Made by a program: the position numbers and the translations under genes. A DNA stretch of 40,265 nt from Thermogemmatispora onikobensis (GTDB lineage: Bacteria > Chloroflexota > Ktedonobacteria > Ktedonobacterales > Ktedonobacteraceae). The stretch spans positions 1 through 40,265 of the forward strand of contig NZ_BDGT01000042.1 in the NCBI RefSeq assembly GCF_001748285.1. The letters are read 5' to 3'. Under the pieces are notes generated by a model. The model was not told where the DNA came from. It made no database searches and was given only the letters and a program-made list of their open reading frames with translations. Below, one piece after another: positions 30,736 through 38,153 of the stretch (its first letter is position 1; the number at the start of each line of letters is the position of its first letter).

Positions 30736-32007
30736 ATGAGTGCCCCAAACGATCCGTGGTGGGTCAAGATGGGCCTGCCCGCCTTTGAAGCTGGCCCCGA
30801 TGGCTATCCCCGGCCAGGCCAGGTGACCCGCTACTATCGCCAGCAGATGGTCAAAGCCTGTGGCTGGTTCTGGAGTCAGAAGGATCTCGCCCTGGCCCTG
30901 GGCCTGAGCGAGATCACCGTGCGCAAAATGGAGGCTACCGACATGGGTTTCGATTCGATCTCTCGACGCCGGGCCGTGGCTCGCTTGCTCAACATTCCCC
31001 CGGTGCTGTTCGCCCTGGCCGCCCACCCGGATGACTCCGCGCTGGTGGGTCCGCAACACGATCCCGCGACCTTTTTCATCTTGCACGGCTCGCCTCTCTT
31101 CACCGACAGCAATCTGCCCGACTGGCAGAGCGCCGGGCACTTCGTGCAAGAAGCCTGGATTCACCATCATCAGACCAGCGCTCGCCCCGATCTGGCCCGT
31201 CTGCACTGCCTGCTCAACGACCTCTACCGCCAGCTCCCTTTTACGATGGGGCCGGAGCGCACCAGCGCGCTGCAGCTCCTGACCAGCGCCCACATGCTCT
31301 ACAGCACGGCGCTCCGCGATCTCCAATGCTTTGAGCCGGCCCTCCAACAGGCCACCAAGGCCCTCCATTGGGCCCACCAGAGCAACGCCTACGACGCGAT
31401 GGCCGCAGTCTACTTCTGGGTCGGCCTGACCTTTTTAGATGCGAACGATCCCAAACAGGCGCTGAAGTACTTCGAAAAAAGCAAAGTGCTGCAGTCCCAG
31501 GCGCCGGCCTCCCTGAAGGCCGCGCTCTTGCTCCACTATGGCGTTGCGCGCGCCCTGACCGCGCGCAGCGAGCAAGAGCGGCGCTCGGCCCTGGCTCCCT
31601 TCGATCGCGCCGCCAGCCTCATCAGGAGCGGCCAGACCCAGGAAGATCCCTTCTTTGTCAAGGCCGACGTGGACCGCTATCACGTCGACCGCGCCCGTGC
31701 CCTGCTGTCGCTGGGGCGTCCCCGTGAGGCCCTGGCCGAGTTAGAGCAGCGCCGTCCCGCCTCTGAGTTGCGGCGCCGCAGCATCTACGCCATCATTCTG
31801 GAGGCTGAAGGCCAGTTCCAGTGCGGCGAGCTGGAGCAGGCGGCCTACCTCCTGAAGCAATGTCTCCCTCATGCTCGCGGGCTGCACTCCTTCCTCAACA
31901 TGCAACGCATCCAGGCCCTCTACAAGCGTCTGAAGACCTCGCCCGCCGCTCATACCCAGGCCATCGTGGAGCTGGGGAACCAGCTCGGGACGGACTTCCC
32001 AGGGTAG
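30736..32007 (+). CDS. XRE-type helix-turn-helix regulator with TPR-like repeats
   Basis: 423 residues. Residues 46-67 form a Cro/CI-type helix-turn-helix (WSQKDLALALGLSEITVRKMEA). After a conserved linker comes an all-helical C-terminal region of tetratricopeptide-like repeats (FEPALQQATKALHWAHQ, VYFWVGLTFLDANDPKQALKYFEKSK, RARALLSLGRPREALAELEQ, GQFQCGELEQAAYLLKQCL). The HTH-TPR layout is shared with RRNPP-type peptide sensors, but no peptide gene was found. Its DNA targets are unknown; its own promoter region has two palindromes. ATG at 30736 has AGGAGGAAGGGAG upstream. Convergent with the second DNA methylase gene, 51 bases away. Confidence 0.82.
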   Translation: MSAPNDPWWVKMGLPAFEAGPDGYPRPGQVTRYYRQQMVKACGWFWSQKDLALALGLSEITVRKMEATDMGFDSISRRRAVARLLNIPPVLFALAAHPDDSALVGPQHDPATFFILHGSPLFTDSNLPDWQSAGHFVQEAWIHHHQTSARPDLARLHCLLNDLYRQLPFTMGPERTSALQLLTSAHMLYSTALRDLQCFEPALQQATKALHWAHQSNAYDAMAAVYFWVGLTFLDANDPKQALKYFEKSKVLQSQAPASLKAALLLHYGVARALTARSEQERRSALAPFDRAASLIRSGQTQEDPFFVKADVDRYHVDRARALLSLGRPREALAELEQRRPASELRRRSIYAIILEAEGQFQCGELEQAAYLLKQCLPHARGLHSFLNMQRIQALYKRLKTSPAAHTQAIVELGNQLGTDFPG

Positions 32008-32058
32008 AGGATCTGCGTCCGAGACAGAAGACGGGGCCGGGCGTACTCGCCGCGCCGG

Positions 32059-34680
32059 TCACTCGCGCTCAAGCCAGCGCTCGACGGCGCTGAATGCTCG
32101 CAGTACTCCCTCCTTGATGGCAGGGGCGACCAGGGGGAAGCTCTGGGGAGCAAAGAGCAGGTCGCGCAGGTCACTGGCGCTCAGACCGTAGAGATGGGCC
32201 ACAATGGCATCGATCTCATTCTGAAGTTGCTGGCGTTCCTGGCGCCTCGCCAGTGACAGGACGGGCGCGTCTTCGCTCCCCAGTAGCTGGCCACGCAGGG
32301 CCTGAAAGGCGGGGTCAAGGCAGACAAGGCGAGCGACGCGGCGGGCGATGGCCCGGCAGTGCGGCTGATCCTCAGCGAAGTGGGGCACCGGTAGCTGGCG
32401 GACCTGAAACATGGTGAGATCGACCGTGATCTTGCGCCGGATCACGTAGTCAAGCACAAAGGAATTGAGGAGGCCGCAGAGGCAGGCCAGTTGCAGCGGC
32501 GAGAGGGCAGGCTCGTAGGCCCTGCTGAGCGGTTGGGCCGGCCCAGCGCTCAGCAGGGCCGCCAGCCGGTCCCGGTCGAGGCGCCAGGGACGGACGTAGG
32601 TCAGTGTATTGCCAAGAAAGCAGCCGGTGGGGAGAATGGTCGCGATCAGGCTGCGCTCATTGGTGCCACTGGCCACCCGCCGAAAGGCCAGGCGCGGCAC
32701 CTCGCAATCGAGGCGGACATCCCTGGCGCTCAGGGGGCCGCGGCCATGAGCGGCCAGCAGAGCTGCCACGCGCTCGTGGCGCCCGCTGTCAGGCAAGAGC
32801 TGGGGCCAGCGTTCCCTGGCCAGCGCATCCAGTGTCCGCTCCAGACGAGCCAGCTCGCTGCGCAGCAGGGCCGGCAGCCCGACGGCGGGGAGGACATAAT
32901 AGCGCGGCGCGGCAAAGGAGGCGCAGTACTGGTGGATGGTCTTCCCCTCGTAGAGGGGCCAGCCCTGGCCAGCACGGTTGAAGAGGGAGCGATCGCTCGT
33001 CAGATCGAACTCGCGCGCCAGCATCACCGACCAGGCGTCGGCCTCCTCTTCCGCCTGCTGCTCGCCAAGCAGCGGTCTGGCGCCATAGATGCGGCTGAGG
33101 AGATCGGCCTCGCCCTGAGTACGCAGCTCCAGCAGCGAGAGGGTTTCCGGGGCAAAGCGGGCGATCAGGGCGTAGGGCAGGCGAATGGTGAACCGCTCTT
33201 CGTCGCTCTCCAGAACAGCGGGATCACGCAGCATAAAGGCGGCCCGCACCTGGGCGGTAGGCTGGGGTCGCTCGCGCGCAAAAACCAGCAAGGCAAACTT
33301 GCAGCGGCTGTCGATAGGGAAGAGGGCGGCGCGGTTCTCAAAGCCCAGCAGCACGAGCAGGCGCCCCTCTTCCAAGAGCAAGCGGCGCAGGCCGGTGCTG
33401 CTCTGATCGGTATAGAGGCTGGCCGGCACCACGAGACCAGCGTGGCCGCCGGGACGTAGCAGGCGATAGGAGCGATCGACAAAGAGCTTATAACTGTTAA
33501 GGTCGCCACCGCTCGCTTTACCGCCACCGAGAGCAGCACGCTGAGCTGGATAGAGGCCGCTGGCCCGCACATAGCGGCTCAGCTCCACAGCCAGCTCATC
33601 GAAATCAACACCAGAGAGGCAGCGCTCGACCACCAAACGACGGTAGAGCAGCGACTCCTCGCAAGTTGCCTCCTGTGGCGCCTCCGCCGCACCAGAGGAG
33701 CAGACACAGGCTCGGGCCAGGTAGTCGCAGGCCGCCACCAAAAAGGCGCCTGTGCCCATTGCCGGATCGACGACCCTGAGCGCCAGCACCTCCTCGACGC
33801 CCCGGCAGCCTTTCACCAGCGGCTCCAGCGTCCGGCGCACCAGATAGGAGACCAGGGCGGGAGGCGTCGAGTAGCTGCCGCTGCTCTTGCGCCCGCTACC
33901 GGGAGCCAGATAGAGGTCGCCAGGGGAGATAGTACGGATAGGGCGCGCCACTGGGGAGAACCTCCGACCGTCGCAGCCCACCGAGGGGACAGTGAGCCGT
34001 GCAGGAAGAACGAAGCGCCGTCCCCGGTCCTGTACCTCGCACAGCGGCTCGCTGGCCAGGCGCGGCTCATAGGCCAGCAGATCCTCATAGAGCGCCGCCG
34101 GCGGCCAGATCCAGCCAGTCTCAGCGCTCACCTGCGCGGCGAGCGGGACAGACTTGAACAGGGCCAGGATCTGTGCCAGCGGCGCATCGGGCAGCGGCAG
34201 GGCTTCCAGATAGGGAGTAGTCGCGGGATCAAAGAGGCGGCCAGGATAGGGGGCCAGGGTCAGCCCACGCCGCCGACAGCCGGCGCGCAGGAGCGCCCAT
34301 CGCTGCTGCAAACCTCTCCAGAGGCGGTAAGCAGGAGCCTCGGCCCCCGCAGTCAGTTGCTCTCGCTCACCAAACGGGTCCTCTACTCCCAGGAGGCCGG
34401 CGCGTTCGAGGGTTTCGGTCACCAAGAGGCGATAGACCAGGCGCAGCGCCTGCGCACAGAGGCCCTCCAGATCCTCCAGAGCCAGCCTGGCCAGTTGCCC
34501 ATATTGAGCGCCCATTGTCGGCTCAGCCTCTCCCGCGAGCAGCCGCTGCGCCTGCCTGACCAGCGCCGTCAGCACCAGGACAATCGCCTCGCAGATACGC
34601 GCTTTCAGAGCCGCGACACCGACGGCAGCCTCCATCTCTCGCTGGTCGGTCACCGACGCCTTTTCAGGAGATCGATCCAT
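32059..34680 (-). CDS. Eco57I-type DNA adenine methylase-like protein lacking the catalytic NPPY segment
   Basis: 873 residues. N-terminal helical region (1-200), then SYSTPPALVSYLVRRTLEPL (269-288), SAM motif I VVDPAMGTGAFLVAA (303-317), motif II SGVDFDELAVELS (356-368), then directly DLNSYKLFVDRSYRLLRPGGHAGLVVPASLYTD (393-425), FENRAALFPIDSRCKFALLVFA, and the C-terminal recognition/tail motifs RRVASGTNERSLIATILP, CGLLNSFVLDYVIRRKI and RQLPVPHF. In this family the stretch between motif II and the NLYxLF-like block contains (N/D)PP(Y/W/F); here only about 25 Gly/Ala-rich residues remain and no such motif occurs anywhere. The reading frame is intact, so the protein may be made but should not transfer methyl groups. 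Start: ATG at 34680 fits the N-terminus; a clear Shine-Dalgarno is missing, and an ATG at 34857 is possible. Confidence 0.8.
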   Translation of the reverse strand: MDRSPEKASVTDQREMEAAVGVAALKARICEAIVLVLTALVRQAQRLLAGEAEPTMGAQYGQLARLALEDLEGLCAQALRLVYRLLVTETLERAGLLGVEDPFGEREQLTAGAEAPAYRLWRGLQQRWALLRAGCRRRGLTLAPYPGRLFDPATTPYLEALPLPDAPLAQILALFKSVPLAAQVSAETGWIWPPAALYEDLLAYEPRLASEPLCEVQDRGRRFVLPARLTVPSVGCDGRRFSPVARPIRTISPGDLYLAPGSGRKSSGSYSTPPALVSYLVRRTLEPLVKGCRGVEEVLALRVVDPAMGTGAFLVAACDYLARACVCSSGAAEAPQEATCEESLLYRRLVVERCLSGVDFDELAVELSRYVRASGLYPAQRAALGGGKASGGDLNSYKLFVDRSYRLLRPGGHAGLVVPASLYTDQSSTGLRRLLLEEGRLLVLLGFENRAALFPIDSRCKFALLVFARERPQPTAQVRAAFMLRDPAVLESDEERFTIRLPYALIARFAPETLSLLELRTQGEADLLSRIYGARPLLGEQQAEEEADAWSVMLAREFDLTSDRSLFNRAGQGWPLYEGKTIHQYCASFAAPRYYVLPAVGLPALLRSELARLERTLDALARERWPQLLPDSGRHERVAALLAAHGRGPLSARDVRLDCEVPRLAFRRVASGTNERSLIATILPTGCFLGNTLTYVRPWRLDRDRLAALLSAGPAQPLSRAYEPALSPLQLACLCGLLNSFVLDYVIRRKITVDLTMFQVRQLPVPHFAEDQPHCRAIARRVARLVCLDPAFQALRGQLLGSEDAPVLSLARRQERQQLQNEIDAIVAHLYGLSASDLRDLLFAPQSFPLVAPAIKEGVLRAFSAVERWLERE

Positions 34681-34942
34681 GCTTGCAACCCATTCAGACC
34701 TCTCTCTCGCCCCTGCCAGAGCACCAGAACAAGCAAGCCTGGCCGGGAGGGAGCAGAGCAAAGCCCCTCCTTCTTCAGCAGGCCAGCGAGGCAAGGAAGA
34801 GGAGCCTCGTGCCAGTCCAGGGGCCAGTGTCAATGGCTGCTTCGCGCACCACAGCATTGGCTCTTGTCAACAGCTGCAGAAACGGGCATGCTAAGACCAG
34901 CCAGCAGACCCCAAGCGAGCGAAAGCGAAAGGAGTCACCAGC

Positions 34943-35521
34943 GTGGAGCAATCCCCTGGACAGCAAGAGCTACATCAGATCCGTCGGCGTGATCGGGCTG
35001 TCAACGACGAAGGTTGGATACGCAACTTTCTTCACCGTGCCCCTGTAGGAGTACTGGCCACCATTGAGAGCGAGCAGCCCTTTCTCAACAGCAACCTCTT
35101 CGTCTACGACGAAGCCGCGCACGCCATCTATCTGCACACCGCCCCCAGCGGGCGGACACGCCGCAACATCGAAGGCAGCGAGCGCGTCTGCTTCACTGTC
35201 TACGAAATGGGGAGACTCCTGCCCGCCAAAACCGCCCTGGGCTTCAGCGTCGAATACGCCAGCGTCGTGGTCTTTGGGCAAGGGGCCATCATCCAGGACC
35301 GGGAGCGGGCCAGAGCAGCGCTCCACCTCCTGCTCAAAAAGTACGCTCCGCACCTGGAGCCGGGACGCGACTACCGGGCCGTCACCGATCAAGAGCTGCA
35401 GCGTACCAGCGTTTACGAGATCCGCATCACCGCCTGGAGCGGCAAAAAGAAAGAAGCAGCGCCGGACTTCGCCGGAGCCTACCGCTATGGAGACGAGCAG
35501 CAGACTCAACGGCAATCCTGA
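34943..35521 (+). CDS. Pyridoxamine 5'-phosphate oxidase-like flavin-binding protein
   Basis: 192 residues, split-barrel PPOX/NimA-like fold. Seen: WIRNFLHRAPVGVLATIESEQPFLNSNLFVYDEAAHAIYLHTA, then GRTRRNIEGSERVCFTVYEMGRLLPA and SVEYASVVVFGQGAII, the pattern of FMN-binding nitroimidazole-resistance-like proteins. The Cys/Arg-lined flavin pocket is expected; the physiological substrate is unknown. Start: GTG at 34943 with AAAGGAG 8 bases upstream. It diverges from the truncated methylase gene; no strong promoter was found in the 262 bases between (TTGTCA at 34864 lacks a good -10). Confidence 0.83.
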   Translation: MEQSPGQQELHQIRRRDRAVNDEGWIRNFLHRAPVGVLATIESEQPFLNSNLFVYDEAAHAIYLHTAPSGRTRRNIEGSERVCFTVYEMGRLLPAKTALGFSVEYASVVVFGQGAIIQDRERARAALHLLLKKYAPHLEPGRDYRAVTDQELQRTSVYEIRITAWSGKKKEAAPDFAGAYRYGDEQQTQRQS

Positions 35522-35576
35522 CGCTGCATCAGCTCAATTGGCAACCAGGCACATTGCCGCTTCTCTGCCAGCGCTC

Positions 35577-36542
35577 TCACACATGAATATCCCAGAAGAG
35601 CTGGCCACTCTGCATAATATCCGTGAAGGAGAGGACAAAGTCGTGCTGACTCTGTGGAACCTCATAGGGCAGGGTACCGCGAATCTTCTGCTGCGGCTCC
35701 ACTTTGCCGCTCGGCGGCGGACTGGCAAAATCCACAAAAGCCATCTCAATCTCGCGCCCCTCGGTATCGCGCAGCGTGAAATTGAAGCTTGACGCCACCT
35801 CCTGCTCACTATTTGAGATATTGACCAGCGTCACGTCAAGCAGCAGGTACTGATCACCAGCCTTGGGCTGATCGAAGCCCTGACCCGGCGAGGTCTGGAC
35901 CGAGTTCACGGTGATCCGCCAGATACTATTAAAAGTGACCGTCTCACCCACCTTATGATGGACGCTGCTGCTGCTACTACTACTACTCGTTGTGGAAGAC
36001 GAGGACGAAGAGGCCGACGTGGGTGTCGGAGAAGACCCCGTCGTCGTGCCACCGCTATTGGCAGCAGCAGCAGCGGTCGCGGTCGCATCAGTGCTACTGA
36101 GCGCCGTCGATGTCGTCGATGGAGTAGAACGATTAGCGGTGCTGGTCGTCTTGGGAGCAACAGTCAGCGTACCGATGACGTCGCCCAGCCCCAAACCCGC
36201 CAGAAAGACCACAACGAGGGCAATAATCCAGAGCCAGGTCAGGCCACGGCGCGGAGCCTGCGGCGTCGAAGGAGGGACTGGAACCAGTGCCCCCCCCGTC
36301 GTCGGAACTGTTGGCCAGAACGTTTGCCCCGGCCCAGGCGGCGGCGGCGGCGTGAGCGGCGAGGCTGGCACGATATTAGAGGAGCTGACTGTCGCAGCAT
36401 ACGGATCTGGCCGCGCCCACTGCTCATAACCAGGCAGCGAGGGCGAGCCTCCAGGAGGAGACGTCTGGCCCATCGACGGTGGCGGCACAGAGCCACCCCC
36501 AGGCGGCGTCTGATCAGGAGGAGGGGAAGGATACGACTGCAT
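35577..36542 (-). CDS. Membrane-anchored DUF4352 protein with Pro-rich and Ser/Thr-rich linkers
   Basis: 321 residues. A cytoplasmic Pro/Gly/Ser-rich N-terminus (1-98), one transmembrane segment (WLWIIALVVVFLAGLGLG, 103-120), an external Thr/Ser-rich linker (131-193, with runs of Ser), then a beta-rich DUF4352 domain (VGETVTFNSIWRITVNSV, GDQYLLLDVTLVNISN, FTLRDTEGREIEMAFVD, LPYEVPQSQHDFVLSF). DUF4352 domains are immunoglobulin-like, extracytoplasmic and of unknown ligand. ATG at 36542 follows AAAGGATCGTGT. The Ser/Thr linker is encoded by trinucleotide runs. Convergent with the PPOX gene. Confidence 0.85.
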   Translation of the reverse strand: MQSYPSPPPDQTPPGGGSVPPPSMGQTSPPGGSPSLPGYEQWARPDPYAATVSSSNIVPASPLTPPPPPGPGQTFWPTVPTTGGALVPVPPSTPQAPRRGLTWLWIIALVVVFLAGLGLGDVIGTLTVAPKTTSTANRSTPSTTSTALSSTDATATAAAAANSGGTTTGSSPTPTSASSSSSSTTSSSSSSSSVHHKVGETVTFNSIWRITVNSVQTSPGQGFDQPKAGDQYLLLDVTLVNISNSEQEVASSFNFTLRDTEGREIEMAFVDFASPPPSGKVEPQQKIRGTLPYEVPQSQHDFVLSFTDIMQSGQLFWDIHV

Positions 36543-36964
36543 ACACGATCCTTTCTACAGCCTTTGACCCTCTGTAACCGAATAGAGAGGCTTAATCACC
36601 CTGCTCCGGCGAGACACCTTTCCTAACTAGGATCTGAAAAGATGACTGAGGCCACTCTTTCCAGGAGAAAAGTGTCACACCCGTCTCATCTGTATTCTAG
36701 CATAGATCGCTCTCTATGAATACTCATTTGCCTGCTCAACCGAGGCTTTCGAACAAAAGTCAGGCTATTCGGCCCAGGCCAGAAGGCAGGAGACCTTGAC
36801 CGTGGCCCACCGTCAGGGATATGCTACCTACAGAGAGACAGCCAAGAACCAGAGCGAGAGCGAACAGACACAGCAAGGCCGCTCATTCACTCATCCGGCA
36901 GAGGCTCTTACGGAGGGTCTCAGCCGGGCAGCCAGTCAGCCAGGTCAGACAGAAGGAAGAACCC
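36543..36964. other. Divergent intergenic region, DUF4352 and nucleoside hydrolase genes
   Basis: 422 bases. On the minus strand a -10 TAGAAT (plus 36695-36700) lies next to an inverted repeat CATAGA-N6-TCTATG (36701-36718), in the place of the spacer; its -35 is weak. On the plus strand there is TTGACC (36796-36801), 18 bases, TATGCT (36820-36825). No other gene is seen. Confidence 0.5.
36796..36825 (+). promoter_or_regulatory. Candidate promoter of the nucleoside hydrolase gene
   Basis: TTGACC, 18-base spacer, TATGCT. A 5/6 and 4/6 match, giving a leader of about 130 bases; it argues for the internal ATG at 36965 rather than an upstream start. Confidence 0.5.
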
Positions 36965-37915
36965 ATGTCAAGCAAGCAGCCTCTGCGCCTCATCCTTGAC
37001 ACCGATCCAGGCATCGACGATGCCCTGGCCCTCCTGCTGGCCCTGGCCTCGTCCGAGGTCAGTCTGGAGGGTGTCACCACCGTCAGCGGCAACGTTCCGC
37101 TGGAGGACACCACGCGCAACGCGCTGGCCTTATTGGCCCTTGCCGGGCGCGAAGACATTCCTGTTGCAGCGGGAGCGGCGCGTCCCCTGGTGCGCGAGCC
37201 ATTTCACGCCGCCGAGGTCCACGGTCAACATGGTCTGGGGCGGGCCGAGCTGGCGGAGCCGACCGCAGGCCCTGTTGAGCAACCAGCCGCCACCTTTCTC
37301 AGCGAGCGCATCAAGGCAGCCCCGCGCGCCATCACCCTGGTTGCCGTAGGGCCGTTGACCAACCTGGCTCTGGCCGTCAGACTGGACCCAGAGATTGCCC
37401 ATCAGGTGCGCGAAGTTATCATCATGGGCGGCGCCCTGCGCGTCCCTGGCAACGTTACCCCAGCCGCCGAGTTCAACATCTACGCTGACCCCGAGGCCGC
37501 CCACATCGTCTTTCATGCCGGCTGGCCGTTGCGCCTCGTCAGCCTCGACACCACCCAGCAGGTTGGGCTTACTCATGCGCAGTTCGCCCCTCTCTGCCGG
37601 CCCGAGAGCCACATCGGGCGCTGCATCGCAGCCATGCTCACTCACTACTTTGAGGACTTCGCCCCGCGCGCCGGCTACGAGCGCTTCCACCTGCACGACC
37701 CGCTGGCGCTGGCCGCCGCCTTCCAGCCCGAGCTGTTTCGCTGGGAGCCAGTCTACGTCGACGTCGAGCTGAGCGGCCATCAAACCTCGGGGGCCACCGT
37801 GGCCTGGTTCCGTCGCCGTTCCGAGACCCCGCCGGCCAACGTCCTGGCAGCCACGGCAGTCGACGTCACAGGCTTCACCACCCTCTTCGTGGAACGGCTG
37901 GCGCGCCTGCTCTGA
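36965..37915 (+). CDS. Inosine-uridine-type nucleoside hydrolase
   Basis: 316 residues. N-terminal calcium-binding signature LILDTDPGIDDALALLLAL, GVTTVSGNVPLEDTTRNAL, a HGQHGLG ribose-loop-like motif, ITLVAVGPLTNLALAVRLDPEI, VIIMGGALRVPGNVTPAAEFNIYADPEAAHIVF and LHDPLALAAAF with the leaving-group His. Hydrolyses the N-glycosidic bond of nucleosides to base and ribose in the cytoplasm; base preference cannot be told. ATG at 36965 follows AAGGAAGAA, and upstream in-frame sequence is Arg-rich and unlike the family. Confidence 0.92.
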   Translation: MSSKQPLRLILDTDPGIDDALALLLALASSEVSLEGVTTVSGNVPLEDTTRNALALLALAGREDIPVAAGAARPLVREPFHAAEVHGQHGLGRAELAEPTAGPVEQPAATFLSERIKAAPRAITLVAVGPLTNLALAVRLDPEIAHQVREVIIMGGALRVPGNVTPAAEFNIYADPEAAHIVFHAGWPLRLVSLDTTQQVGLTHAQFAPLCRPESHIGRCIAAMLTHYFEDFAPRAGYERFHLHDPLALAAAFQPELFRWEPVYVDVELSGHQTSGATVAWFRRRSETPPANVLAATAVDVTGFTTLFVERLARLL

Positions 37916-38153
37916 ATGGTTCAGAACCAGCCCAGCTAGCTCCCCGCCTGTGCCTGTCGCCGCCCTCGCGGCCATGAATGAGCGACAGCCCGCGCTCTGA
38001 CCCATTCTGCGCCTGGACCGCAATCAGGCCGGGCCGGCAACCACACTTGCTGACCTCGACCCGTGTTCAGGCCCGGCACCATCAGGACCAGGAAGGACGG
38101 AAGATCAACCAGTGGAGCATGTTCAGCAGCAGTCATCACCGAGGAAAGAAAGA

